From NCBI GenBank assembly GCA_000149265.1, contig CH002367.1, forward strand, positions 24,242-88,241: a stretch of DNA of 64,000 nucleotides, given 5' to 3'. Source of the stretch: Ciona savignyi. Its lineage: Eukaryota; Chordata; Ascidiacea; Phlebobranchia; Cionidae. The notes beneath the pieces are model-generated. The model was given only the letters and a program-made list of their open reading frames with translations. It searched no databases and was not told the DNA's origin. Of the stretch, positions 23,802-35,741 are shown piece by piece (positions within the stretch are counted from its first letter, which is position 1; each line of letters starts with the position of its first letter). The position numbers were made by a program, and so were the translations under genes.

Positions 23802-25227
23802 ATGCCGTCGACGACCTTTGAAATGATTTGCGGGTTTGATAAGAGTGTTGTGTCTTCTATTTCTGGCATTCTTCAGGCGGCTGCGCTTGTAACCGGTGGA
23901 GGAGTGTTTGGAATCATCGCCAGGAACCTTGCTGGTAACCTATTTTATACTTTACAAGCGTGTACGTAGGTTAAAACAAAGGTTGAATATATAAACAATA
24001 AATATAACCTTAATTTTTTTTCGGTTCTAGATATCGTATGTTTTAGTATGAACCATGTATACGTAGGCGTCGAATGGCTAGCGCGATCAAATCCTATCAA
24101 TTATAAACCATAATAACGGTATAGTGTATAGTGAGTATCGTGATGAAGCCAGCAGTACGGGTTTGAAACCTAAGCCGCTAAAATGGACTTGGGCATTATT
24201 GATTAAGCGAACCGACCGCAAATACGACATTACGCAAATGCATATTTAGCTGAAAGTATGATTCATATGCGTAAACGGTTTTTTGTCCGTCCCTAAAACA
24301 GCATTTTCATAAAGAGGTAGAATTAATCCATCCAACGTTCCATTTTAGCATTTTCGGCCGACAACAATACTGGTGCAGTTGCTGAAGCGATGCTTTGGTT
24401 CTCAATTGCAGCGTGGGTCATTTCTCTGTTTATTTACCTCGGCCAAGTCTATGGCAGAGGGTGTTTGGACGAGAATGGTCAAACGATCATAAATTACTTG
24501 GTTGGATTTTTGTACCTCGGCATGTCCATACTGTGGGCGCTGTACCAGGTAGGTTTACAGTGGCACTACAAATATAGATTTATTTAATCCAGGCTAGGTT
24601 TTGAAACCATGATGCTGTCATCTCTAAGAACGTTTTATTAAATATAATTGGTATATGTTTCGGCCACGTTAAACATTGTGCCACATGATCTTATAGAAAT
24701 ACGAAAATGCCAACATAACTACAGTGCAGTATAAGACGTTTATGTTTATTTCCGGCGTGACAGCTCATTCGGTTACCGCGTATGAACAGCTAGATTAATT
24801 GTTTTAATACTGAAGTGTGTTTGCTATGTGGTATAAATTAGAACGACGAATAGCATGTTTAGGTCGTCGGTTGCAAGGAATATGGCTTCCACTAAGAATG
24901 CTAATTACCTAACAGCAATTCTTTGTACTGGATATGAGCCAAAGATCCTAATTTCGTTTTTAATTTTCTCGTATTTTTCGGCCATACAACGAATGAATGG
25001 CATTACAGTTATACATTGATTAAACACATGCTCCATGTCCATTACATGAATTGCTGGTCCATTTTTGTAGCCGGTCGTGATATTACTTCGTGTATCGTTC
25101 GACCACACATACGAACAAGAATTGTTGTGTTATTAATCCAAGTTTTAAAGGCGCACTGGGCTCATCACTACGTTTGTTTTTACATAGAAATCCGTATATG
25201 AATCGGTAGCTACGTCGACTGCATGGC

Positions 25228-25505
25228 GGTATAGGATAGGTTAGAACATTCATCTTTATCCTCGATTGAGAAACATAAGGAGTTAACACACGGGCAATCT
25301 CCAGATAACCTAGAGCCACCTTTGGTTTGCCTGAACTATTGCAGTGTGTTGTGTATGATATACATGTTTGTTCAATTTGGAAGAACTCATTAATACGCTG
25401 GCTCCAGGTAATGTCGTTAAGTGCCTTGACAAGGACACAGCCGGCTAGCTACTTTTCAGTTGAAAGGAATGTCACTAAACCATTAAACTAACTGGAAGGG
25501 GATAT
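25228..25505 (-). mobile_element. Composite SINE, unit 1 copy (predates the tandem duplication)
   Basis: Reverse strand: TATAGGATAGG tail, TTTATCCTCGATTGAGAAAC, GGAGTTAACACACGGGCAATC, then the core GTGCCTTGACAAGGACACAGC and a short head. The same insertion is present at the matching place in unit 2 (29836-30122). A plus-strand head fragment follows at 25508-25625, again matched in unit 2 at 30125-30240. Confidence 0.82.
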
Positions 25506-25789
25506 GGTGTCGCTTTTCAGTTGAAAGGTTGGGATCAAAACCGACCGATAGCTAGTTGTTTATGTCGTTGGACAATGTAGAACATCGCCTGGATTCAGTG
25601 AATTAATGGGTTTTGATCCCACGATAAGGTCGTTGCTAAAATCGTTTTTTTAAAACTAAACATTCATTAACGCACTGGCCAGGAATGCAGATTTTAAAGA
25701 ACAAAAAATGGTCATCACATAACTTTAAATTAAAATATCCGCTTTTGCAGGTGTGGCCGGAATCTGCTAGAAACAACTCTCTCTACAAT

Positions 25790-25873
25790 TCCCTCTTACA
25801 ACTCCCCTAACAACCCCCCCTACAACCCCCCCTACAACCCCCTCTACAACCCCCCCTACAACCCCCGCTACAA
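25790..25873 (+). repeat. Imperfect (CTACAACCCCC)n microsatellite inside exon 3 of copy 1
   Basis: CTACAA/CTCTTACAACTCCC followed by five to six CTACAACCCCCC-like units up to CCCGCTACAATGG. The allelic position in copy 2 is TACTACTACTAC. This expansion is what breaks the reading frame. Confidence 0.95.
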
Positions 25874-28310
25874 TGGCAGCAGCACTACGTTCACAAAGGG
25901 AAAAGAATGCGTTGTGTTCGCCCTGGCAATCGTTACCAGCATCTGTTACATCGCGCATGCGGTCCTTCTATCAGTGACAACTGGATGCTGTAGCTGTTGC
26001 GGAAACACAAGCAGGTATACTTTCACTTATTAGGATACTTGCCATCTACCATTCTATAAAACGCAATGTAACAGCACGATAAAAAATATCGATGAATGGA
26101 AGCAATGACTTTAAACCGTTGTTATTAAAAAAAATAATATTAACACATTTAATTTTTTGTATATAGCCTATATAGTCTATATTGCGAAATGTTGACTGTT
26201 TATTATACTGCATATACTTAACTAAACCAGCATGTCGTTTTTATTAATCAAAGTAATCAAGCTAGCTCCCTGTGACTATTCATTTATGTTTACTTTTTAC
26301 CTCCGGAAATGTGAAAACAAACTGGAAATTGGAAAAGAGCTAATATCAGACTTATTACAGGGTTGTCTTATAATTATGTCCACATTGGGTTTTCGGAGCT
26401 ATTGTAGTATGTTTGATGTTTATCAATTAGACATTTTTAATATTTTTCTACAAATATATCCGGGCTCAGGAGATATCATGTAACTGGATTTAATATACTG
26501 GGTCGAAGGAAAGTTTTTCTTAATATCTTGTCTAACGATTAGTTTAGATATCACAACGTTTAGGCTGAATTATGACGCACAAAACCACCAAGCTGTTCTG
26601 CCAAACTGACAAAACACCTGTGCAGTTATAATAAGAGTTATGCTGTCCCTTTCGTGCATTAATGCAGTCGTGTTAATATATTTAATCATTCGTGTTGCTA
26701 TAATGTCCCAATTATTTATGTTCTATCCAGCTAGAGTAAAACCGGACGTCGCCAACAAGGTTGAACCCGAATACGAAGACTTTCAACTTGGCACCAAATA
26801 ATTTTATAATTGTCAAATATATATTCTAGAAATAAAAATAACCTATAAATGCCATGTTAGGTATATTATATTTGTATTACACTTTTGCATGTTATGTATA
26901 TTATATTCTTAAGTTCTGCTTCGTTAAAGTTTAAATTAATATTGAATGGACATGGTCTCCGCTAGGTAGCGCTGTTGAGCGCCAAAGCATCATCGTGATG
27001 CACACGGCACGAAGCACAGAATGATGACCAAAACGATACTTTCATTTCAAACCCTATTTACCACCGATACGTCACCAAGTTCAACAACAACAACGATTTG
27101 AATGGCATTACTGCGCAATCAGTCTATTACGCCGTCTAGTATTATCCCCTCCTTGCACAGTTAATAAGTTGCAATATATTCTACTTACCGATACATTTTA
27201 TGTGGAAATAGAACTAATGCCCCTCTCCCACCATCCTCCCACCCCCACATAGAAAAGCGAAACGCAACCACGCATATCAATGCATTGTACACGCCAGCCT
27301 CCGGAGTGAAACCGATTATGCCTTTCTTTACACACCCGATTCTTTCTTTTCCCCTTCGTTTTTATTCAATCGTTTTTATATGATGGGGCCCTTTTCTTTA
27401 GAGTTTTTAACTGTTCTTACAATGCCACGGTAATAGTGTGGCTTTTACTTTTTACTGTATCGTGTCTGGACTTACGATACCAGTGTACTATATACACGCG
27501 GCTTGATTAACGAACGTTCTACTACTGCTCGCTGCTTACGGACCAAGAAATATTAAACCAAGTGATTCCAATTTGTGTTTTTTTGGCATTTTGACAAAGG
27601 CTAGTAACCATTACAAAATGATTCAGGGGTAAAGTAAAATAAGGGAAACTCTCTTCTATAGTTTAATTGATCAGATTCCCTATTTTCCTACTTTTAATAT
27701 TGTACCAGTGAGATTCCGACCGTCTAAACTACAAATAAACCAGTTCAAACCCCAATGTAAAAATCACCAAAAATGAAGTAAGTACAAAGGAGTGTTTCAT
27801 ACCGCGTCATGGTAGCATGATGCAAAAGCTAAGCGTTACGACTTGTATATCTTATGTTGTGCGTTAAAATCCGGTTTAAAGGATTGTCGGCTGTATGAAT
27901 CACCCTGTACATTTCACCGATATCAGGAAAGTTATTCATATCTACGCCTGTTTCCCTAAAAACAGGAAATCGGTTAACTTCAAACAAAGAAACATAATAA
28001 TCAGACGTTACAAGGCTATACAGTGTTCTACTGCAAGGCGTTTCACCATACAGGAATTTCGATTGTCGGTTGTAAGGCAACTTTATTAGGAATATATAGT
28101 TTGTCCTGCTATTGTATAAAAGCAAATGAATGCAATCACTGCACAGGAACAGGAAAAGTTGGCAAAACAAACAGTCGTTAAAACACGTTATTAATAAAGG
28201 ATATAAATAAATAAATAAAACGGACACGAACCTTGGCGAAAAAATAATAATTAAATAAAACCAAACTATTTAAGTGTAATAACTAGCATAGTAGATTTCT
28301 TTAATTAAAC

Positions 28311-31300
28311 ATGCCGTCGACGACGTTTGAAATGATTTGCGGGTTTGACAAGAGTGTTGTGTCTTCCATTTCTGGCATTCTTCAGGCGGCTGCGCTTGTA
28401 ACCGGTGGAGGAGTGTTTGGAATCATCGCCAGAAACATTGCTGGTAACCTATTTTATACTTTACAAGCGTGGTTTGTACCTGGGTCAAAACGAAGGTTGA
28501 ATATATACAATAAATATGATCTTACATTTTTACCGGTTTTAGATATCGTCTGTTTTAGAAAGAACCACGTATACAAATTGGGGTCGAATGGCTAGCGCAA
28601 TCAAATCCTATGAGTTATAAACCATAATAACGGCATACTGATGAATTCAGTACGGGTTCGAAAACTAACCCGCTAAAAAGGACTCGGGCATTATCGATTA
28701 AGCGAACCGACCGCAAATATGGCATTACGTAAATGCATATTTAGTTTGATGTGTGATTAATATGCAAACTGCTGTTCTGTCTGTCCCTAAAACAACCGTT
28801 GTTTACACTTGCATAAAGAAAGAGGTAGAATTAATCCATCATTCAACATACCATTTTAGCATTTTCGGCCAGCAGCGATACAGGTGCAATTGCTGATGCG
28901 GTGCTGTGGTACTCAGTTGCAGTGTGGGTCATTTCTCTTCTTATTTACCTCGGCCAAATCTACGGCAACCAGTGTTTGCACGAGAAAGGTCTAACGATCA
29001 TAAGTTACGTGGTTGGATTTTTGTACCTCGGCATGTCAATACTGTGGGCGCTGTACCAGGTAGGTTTACAGTGGCACTACAAATATGGCTAGGTTTTGAA
29101 ACCACGATGATCTCATCCCTAAGAGCGTTTTATTAAATAGAATTGGTATACGTTTCGGCCGTGTTAACCATTGTGCACAGGACCTTATAAAAATACTAAA
29201 ATGCCAACATAACTACAGTGCAGTATAAGACGTTTATGTTTATTTCCGGAGTGACAGCTCATTCGTTTACCGCGTATGAACAGCTAGGTTAATTGTTCTA
29301 ATACTGCAGTGTGTTTGTTATTTGGTAAACATTTTAAACGACAATTTCTAATTCACCGAATTGAGTTTACATTGGTTAAGCGTTTTCAAAGGGACACAGC
29401 GACGAAAAACATATTTATGTTGTCTGCAGCAAGAAATATGGCTCCCACTAAGAATATTAATTACATATCAACAATTCTTTGTACTGGACTTATCTATATA
29501 TGCCGAAGATTCTAATTCCGATTTTAACTTTCTCCAATTTTTCGGCCATACAGCGAGTGGATGGAGGGTATGACAATCAGACATTGATCAAACACACAGT
29601 AATTATTTACTGCGCCTTAATTTATTCCCACTGAATGCATTGCTGGTACCCGGTCGTGATATTATTTGGTGTACCGTTCGACCACACAGACGAAAAAGAA
29701 TTGTTGTTTTATTGGACCAAGTTTCGAACCTCCACCGGGCTTATCACTTGCGTTCGTTTTTTTTTTATATAGAAATCCGTATAAGGATCGGCCGCTATAC
29801 GTCGCGACCGCTGTCCAGTCGAATAGCATGATGAGATAGGCAGGATAAGTACGGATAGGATAGGATAGTATTCATGTTTATCCCCGTGAATGGAAAAACC
29901 AAGGGGGTTATCACACGGGCAATCGTCAGATCACCTCGCGCCCATCGTCGGGTTACCGGAGCGATTGCAGTGTGTTGTGTATGATACATATGTTTTTTTT
30001 CAATTTGATAGAACCCATTAATTCGCTGGGTTTAGGTAATGTCCGTTAAGGGTCTTGCCAAAAGACATAACAGGCTAGCTAGCGACCGGTTTCAAACGTT
30101 CATCAAACTAACCGGTCGGAATATGGCGTCGCTTTTCAGTTAAAAGGTTGGGATCGAAACTGACCGATAGATGGTTGTTTGTGTACTTGGACAAGGCACA
30201 GACATCGCCTGGATGCAGTGAATTAATGGGTTGGTACCAAAATCTCAATCTTAACCATGAACAAATCACTGATTTATGTACAGACAGTGGGTACAAGGTA
30301 ATATAATGATGGCCATGTGATAACGCTTCTAGCGTTTCCTCGTTCACTGAAGTAAAACATGAACATCCTATCCCATCATATTCACCCAACCGTTCACACA
30401 AGCACAATGTTTTATTGTTTTTACTGAGCTCAGTTTTTATCCCATAATGGGGTCGTTGCTGAAAACGGGGTTTTGTACGAAAGTTGGTACACGTATCGGC
30501 CGCGTCAACAATTCGGCCACACTCTGTACAAAGGCACAATCTATTTAGATGGGTCCTCCATAAAAAAAACTTTGGCGACACCATTCGGAATTGTTTCAAT
30601 AAGATGCATTAACGCAGATTTTAAAGGACAAAAAGCGTCATCACATAACTTTAAATTAAAATAACCGTTTCTGTAGGTGTGGCCGGAAACTACTAGAAAC
30701 AACTCTTCCTACTACTACTACGGCAGCACGTTCCGAAAGGGAAAAGAATGCGTTGTGTTCGCACTGGCAATCGTTACCAGCATCTGTTACATCGCGCATG
30801 CGGTCCTTCTATCAGTGACAACTGGATGCTGTAGCTGTTGCGGAAACACAAGCAGGTAAACTATCACTGAATAGGATACTTGCCACCTACAATTCTATTA
30901 AACGCAATGCAACAGCACATTAAAAAAATGAGTATCATTGCATGGAAGCATCGATTTTAAACCGATGTTATTAAAAAAAACGATGTATTTTAGAACAAAT
31001 ATAAACACATCATTTAATTTTTCGTATATAGCCTATATTGCGAAATGTTGACTGCTTATTATGCTGCATATACTTACAGAACTAAACCAGCATGTCGTTT
31101 TTATTAATCAAAGTAATCAAACTAGATCACCGTGACTATTCATTTATGGTTACTTTTTACCTCGGTAAATGTGAAAACAGACGTGAACTTGGAAAAAAGC
31201 TAATATCAGATGTATTACAGGGCAGCCTGATAACTCGCGCCCCCAGTCGAGTGTATTTGAGCTATTGTAGTATGTTTGTTGTTTATCATTTAGACGTTCT

Positions 31301-31933
31301 TTGCGTTTTTCTACAACGAATCAACCCAATGGAGATGTCATGTAACTGGATTTAATATATTGGGTCGAAGCACCGTCTTCTAAATGTCTCGTTCCAAAGG
31401 TCTAACGATCAGTTTAGATAAAACAACGTTCAGGCTGAATGATTACGCACTAACCCACCAAGCTATTCTGCCCAACAAAATATTTGTGCCGTTATAATAA
31501 GAGTTATACTGTCCCTTTTGTTAATTAATGTAGGATAGGATAGGATATTCATGTTTATCCCCGTGAATGGGAAAACCTAGGGGGTTATCACACGGGCAAT
31601 CGTCAGATCACCTCGCGCCCATCGTCGGGTTACCGGAGCTATTGCAGTGTGTTGTATATAATAGACACGTTCCTTCAATTTGGTAGAACCCATTAATCCG
31701 CTGGGTTCAGGCAATGTCCGTAAAGTGCCTTGCCCAAGGATACAACCGCATAGTTGTAGTTGTAATAATGTAGTTGTAATATATATAATCATTCACGTGG
31801 CTATAATGTCCCAACTATTTATGTTCTACCAATGTATCTACTGATGTTCTATCCAGCTAGAGTGACAACGCAACCGGACGTCGCCAACAAGATTGAACCC
31901 GAATACGAAGACTTTCAACTTGGAACCAAATAA
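28311..31933 (+). CDS. Four-TM MARVEL-like membrane protein, copy 2 (intact, 194 aa)
   Basis: Exons 28311-28443, 28860-29059, 30677-30855 and 31861-31933 (TAA); GT-AG junctions, phases 1, 0, 2. Predicted topology: short cytosolic N-terminus, TM1 ILQAAALVTGGGVFGIIA, TM2 SVAVWVISLLIYLGQIYG, TM3 YVVGFLYLGMSILWALYQV, a loop with NNSS sequons and a tyrosine run, TM4 VVFALAIVTSICYIAHAVLL. A cysteine cluster (CCSCCG) and an acidic tail ending DFQLGTK follow. Length, four helices and the last helix with a Y..HAV pattern recall MAL/plasmolipin-type MARVEL proteins, which organise membrane microdomains; this is inference without a search. The start is shared with copy 1 in sequence and context. Other tetraspan families are possible. 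Confidence 0.75.
29836..30122 (-). mobile_element. Composite SINE, unit 2 copy
   Basis: Reverse strand, near full length: GGATAGGATAGGATAG tail, TTATCCCCGTGAATGG, GGGCAATCGTCAGATCACC, CGTCGGGTTACCGGAGC, core and a head ending in ACTAACCGGTCGG. Orthologous to 25228-25505. Confidence 0.88.
31530..31752 (-). mobile_element. Composite SINE, unit-2-specific insertion
   Basis: Reverse strand, lacking the tRNA-like head: GTAGGATAGGATAGG tail through TGCCTTGCCCAAGGATACAACC. Unit 1 near 26660-26690 has no such element between the same flanks, so insertion followed the tandem duplication. Confidence 0.88.
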
Positions 31934-32408
31934 TTCTATATTTGTCATTACTTAAAATATATATTCTAGAGATAAAAATAACCTATAGATGCCTTCACAA
32001 CACTACATTCGACTGCGCTGTCCCTTTGGATGTTAGATGTGTATTATATTCATATTCCACTTTTGTATGTTATTGTTATGTATATTATATTCGTATTCCA
32101 CTTTTGCATATTATGTATATTATTTTCTAAAGTTCTACTTCGTTAAAGTTTAAATTAATGTAACATGACACGGACCTAAGAGAATAGACGATCCAACAAT
32201 ACATACTTACTAAAATATGAACATTTTTCTACCAAGCTAAGCTTAAACTAGTGATGAGTGCGTCATTATGTCCATTTTAAATGACAACCTGTATATATAT
32301 TTTTATCTCGCTAACCATTCGGCCACATAACTTTTTCGTTGGCACCAATTACGCATTTAAAAAAAATCGCCATTGACACATTAACCCGACGGGAAGCGAG
32401 ATATATAT

Positions 32409-32795
32409 AAGAGGTGATCTGACGAATACCCGTGTGTTAACCCCCTTAGTTTTCCCATTAACGGAATAAACATAAATATCCTATTCTAATGTCCGGCCGG
32501 TTATCCTAGCGGTTAAGTTCGTCGCCTTTCAATCGAAAGGTTTCAGGTACGAAACTGGTCCCTAGCTAGACGGTTGTGTCCTTGGGCAAGGCACTTTACG
32601 GACATTGCCTGAACCCAGAGGATTAATGGATTCTACTAAATTAAAGGAACGTGCCTATGTCCTATCATATACAACACATTGCAATAGCTCCGGTAACCCG
32701 ACGGTGGGCGCAAGGTGATCTGACGATTGCCCATGTGTTAATCCCCTTGGTTTTCCCATTCACGGGGATAAACATGGATATCCTATCCTATCCTA
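32409..32795 (+). mobile_element. Composite SINE, full copy with a 3' fragment in front
   Basis: A 3' fragment at 32409-32490 (GAGGTGATCTGACG to AAATATCCTATTC) is followed directly by a complete copy from 32492. That copy has head CCGGTTATCCTAGCGG, CTTTCAATCGAAAGGTTTC, core CCTTGGGCAAGGCACTTTAC, 3' end TTCCCATTCACGGGGATAAA and a (TATCC)n tail. Good reference for the family. Confidence 0.9.
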
Positions 32796-32799
32796 ATGG

Positions 32800-34357
32800 T
32801 TTGCTCGACCAATCTACATACGGTCTGTTATTAAAAACGAAAAAACCGAGCCTATAGTTTCCAAACTTAGCATATTGAACTAATATTATTTCCCCATACT
32901 GTGTGGCCGAATGGTTAACGAGGACAGACACATGCAGTCCGGTCTTAACTTCCATTTGTGCACATTTGCTTTAATTCAAAATCCAGAAACAGTCAAAATG
33001 CCTTAACATGATTGTTTATTAAATGGAAACATTGTTATCTGCGAATATATTACACTTCATTGCGTTATTAAACGGAAATAAACGAAAATATTAAATTTAA
33101 GCGTCTGTAGTACAATTTAATCACACGGTGGCGCAAAAGACTAATTGCACTAAAATTGGAGCAACTGAAATCGAAATATATCACGACTGTGTAGCCAAAT
33201 GGTCAACGCGATTGATTTATATACAAGATTACATACAAAAAAGTAAAAATATTTAATTTACACGTTGGAAAGACAATATGAAAGGGGCACTGCCGGAAGA
33301 TGGAAATACTATAATGTATAATTATCACTGCGTCTTCTATTGTATAATTCGGCATTCGGAATGTATGAATTTTTATTTTTTGTAATTTGCAAATACATAC
33401 AGACAAATTATAACAATTAAACAGTGCTGATTGTTTCAAATTGCAAACAATAATTTTAACGATTTGGACTTTTAAATATTCCATTACCGACACCCAAGGC
33501 AAGTTAGCGCTTAACAGAGTTGTCACTGGCGTCGTCCTTATCACCAATAAGTGGGCTAAACGGGGCACGGTCCAGTAGTCGTCTAAAAACAACCGATGCG
33601 TCCATCTGGAACTATGAAAAGAAGACGAAAAGCTTGAACGAAGGAAGCAAGTAAGAAAGATAACCCGAACTCACGAAACTATGTGTTTAGCAATGTTTGT
33701 TTCAACTGCACTTGGATACGAAGGCCCGATTTTAAGCAACGATTTTTGATTTGTATAAATCCATACAGTTGTGTTAAACATGTTCTTAATGGTTCCAGTT
33801 GTTTATGAACTATTATGTAGATATGCTGAAATATGTAGCCTTAAATTGGTCACATTTTGTTGAAATTATCGACATTCCATAACATTTGCTGGTGAAATAT
33901 TTCTTGTGGCATATTTCAGTGCCCGATGCGCAACTATAAAAAGAGGACGAAATAGTTTAAATAAATGAATTTGGAAATGTAACGTAAAAGTTTTCTACTG
34001 CATTCTTTAGCTGGACGGTCAGTGTAAGTAAAGATACGCACTTCATTTTTACACAAAAAAATGCGATGTCCGGAATGCGACGACCAGCGTTTCTCCTTGT
34101 GCTGACTGGCAGAGAAAAAAATTCAACTTTAAGAGAAATCGGCACGCCCAATTTGTCACGTGACCAATGTGTATAAAAAATAATTTACGTCGCGGTCTTT
34201 TAGTCCAGTGTAGAAATCTTCCAGTTGTGGGCAGAACTTTTTGCCATTTCAGTAGCATTGGTTTTAAGCTGTTGATAATATGTTTTGTATTTTCCCGTTC
34301 CAGCAATAAGGTTACATTTATTTTGTACTTGATTGTCTCGAGTTGGGAAAAATCAAT
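32800..34357. other. Intergenic region between MARVEL-like copies 2 and 3
   Basis: Holds two tRNA-like heads of the second short repeat family (near 32903 and 33184) and AT-rich sequence. A 129-codon minus frame at 33203-33592 has no recognisable domain and biased AT-rich composition. Any upstream exon of copy 3 would lie in the last few hundred bases, but none could be fixed. Confidence 0.55.
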
Positions 34358-35741
34358 ATGAAATTAAAGGTCGATTCTACATTTTTGTCTTCTGGGTGCG
34401 GTGTGCTTCAAGCTTTCTGTCTCTTTACAGGTGGTGGCGTGTTCGGCACGATTGCACAGACAGGTATAAGATAAATAAGCTTTACAAACTGGTGACCGAA
34501 TGGTTGACGCGACCGATTCTTATAACGATTGTATATACACAAAGGTCTTTGCCCATCATGGTTTTAAACTAGCTCAGTAAAAAAAACGAATAAACTTACC
34601 AAAAGGCCCGTGTGGTCGATTATGAAACGACAAAAATGACAAGGACTAGTAAATAGGTCGTAATAGCCATTCAGCCACAAAATTGTTCACATACGTTCTT
34701 GCTTTTAACCAGGGTAAATTTTACTCCCTTAATAAGCTGGCTAGTTGCTCTTTTGTAGACCGTTTTTTTGTATAAAATTTGGTATATGCATCGGTCATGT
34801 TGATTATATTAGCCATGTTACCATACGCGCTTCTTGCTTAAATTATCATTTAACCCACAGATGCAATAGCATCATCGACAGTCGCACATGCATTACTGTG
34901 GATATCTGTGTCCGCATGGGTGGTTAGTATGGTCGGCTATCTATCCAGAGCATTTGGCAAGCGTTTCTACGACGACCACGCGGCGTCAGTGTTTGGATTG
35001 ATCTTTTCAATTTTCTACCTCATCGGAACCATTTGCTTTGGAGTTTACAACGTATGTACTGTTCTGCTGTATATGATCTTTTACTAGTTAGAGAATGCTT
35101 ATATCCTATCACAAATGCATATCCCATCACAAATTCCTACCCCTTACTTATTGCCTATACTTTTCTCTATTACATGTATACACATATAACTATGTGATTT
35201 AAACAGACCTGGGCAGCGGGCGCAAAGGGATCGCAAAACTCGAGGAGTCTGTTCATTTTTCTCCTAGCTCTTCTGACAACCGTTGGCTACATACTTGAAG
35301 CAATTGGGAATTTCATGACTGGAGTCTCAAACGACAAGAGCTGTTCGAAGGCTCCTTCGCCATCAAAAGCCGAAAATGGAAAGGCTGAGGTGATCTATAC
35401 TTATATATGTGTATCGGTAGAAGTGAGCGGTTGTATAGTCAAACGCTTTGCACAACCGCCTTATTTACGTTGTAATCCGTTAAGAAAACGCACGTATAGT
35501 AACTAACTTGGGTTTCAAATATTGCTGGTGAAATAAAATATATAATATCTGTATAATGGCCGTGCAGATCTCAACTGTGGCCAAAGGGGATGTATAGGTG
35601 TGATTTTCAATTGCCGTCTTACTATAAACGCTATATAATATGTAGAATGTGCGTTATATTTAATACAACTAACTTGGTGGTCTTGGTTAAATGTTAAAAC
35701 TATGTTTTGTTTTTTAGGAACAAAAGAAGGTGGAAGAGTAA
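34358..35741 (+). CDS. Four-TM MARVEL-like membrane protein, diverged paralogue 3 (167 aa as read)
   Basis: Exons 34358-34463, 34861-35051, 35207-35389 and 35718-35741 (TAA). The signature of copies 1 and 2 is kept in exon 1: GVLQAFCLFTGGGVFGTIAQ against GILQAAALVTGGGVFGIIAR. The first intron has the same phase and place. TM2 is VSAWVVSMVGYLSRAFG, TM3 VFGLIFSIFYLIGTICFGVY, TM4 FIFLLALLTTVGYILEAIG, followed by a charged tail (KAENGKAE, EQKKVEE). Its N-terminus is about 15 residues shorter than in copy 2, so an additional 5' exon or upstream start cannot be excluded. It stands outside the recent tandem units and is much more divergent, implying an older duplication. Confidence 0.65.
34484..34590 (+). 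mobile_element. Second tRNA-like repeat family, copy in paralogue 3 intron 1
   Basis: GACCGAATGGTTGACGCGACC, then CATCATGGTTTTAAACTAGCTC about 60 bases on, the same split-tRNA layout as at 13967. Lies just after the exon 1 donor. Confidence 0.45.

Larger units (their letters stand above)
23802..26801 (+). pseudogene. Four-TM MARVEL-like membrane protein, copy 1, exon 3 disrupted by a microsatellite
   Basis: Exons 23802-23934, 24349-24548, 25751-26014 and 26735-26801 (TAA) match the intact copy 2 with the same phases. Exon 1 begins MPSTTFEMICGFDK and contains TM1 (ILQAAALVTGGGVFGII). Exon 2 gives TM2 (WVISLFIYLGQVYG) and TM3 (LVGFLYLGMSILWALYQ), and exon 4 ends EYEDFQLGTK. In exon 3 the short TAC run of copy 2 is replaced by about 85 bases of (CTACAACCCCC)-type repeat. 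This puts TAA in frame at 25808-25810 and shifts the downstream frame by one; no AG inside the repeat restores phase 0. The loop before TM4 and TM4 itself would be lost. Promoter-side sequence and all splice sites are intact, so the lesion looks recent, or could be a collapsed or mis-called repeat in the assembly. AATAAA at 26831-26836. Confidence 0.65.
21374..26940 (+). repeat. Tandem duplication unit 1 (5.57 kb): Frizzled 3' flank plus MARVEL-like gene copy 1
   Basis: Starts at ATTGAATGGACACGG, 18 bases after the Frizzled stop, and ends at GTTTAAATTAAT. Unit 2 starts at the very next base with ATTGAATGGACATGG and ends with the same GTTTAAATTAAT at 32159. The units are therefore directly head to tail. 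Unit 1 holds about 540 bases (roughly 22020-22560) with no counterpart in unit 2. Confidence 0.92.
26941..32159 (+). repeat. Tandem duplication unit 2 (5.2 kb): displaced Frizzled 3' flank plus MARVEL-like gene copy 2
   Basis: The first 650 bases copy the Frizzled 3' flank (GGTAGCGCTGTTGAGCGCC, CATCATCGTGATGCACACGG and so on) with few changes, then the gene and its flanks. Specific to this unit: a SINE at 31530-31752 and about 210 extra bases near 30240-30450. Confidence 0.92.

Noticed and set aside
27829-28227. 132-codon minus-strand frame upstream of MARVEL-like copy 2
   Set aside because: The matching sequence in unit 1 does not keep the frame, so it is not under coding constraint.
30108-30599. 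163-codon open frame on the minus strand in tandem unit 2
   Set aside because: It runs across SINE-derived sequence and unit-2-specific filler, is absent from unit 1, and shows no recognisable domain.
32520-32565. Possible functional tRNA gene at SINE heads
   Set aside because: Box A/B-like sequence is always followed by the SINE core, and the cloverleaf cannot be completed.
33203-33592. 129-codon minus-strand frame
   Set aside because: AT-rich, includes a tRNA-like repeat at one end, and has no family resemblance or splice context.
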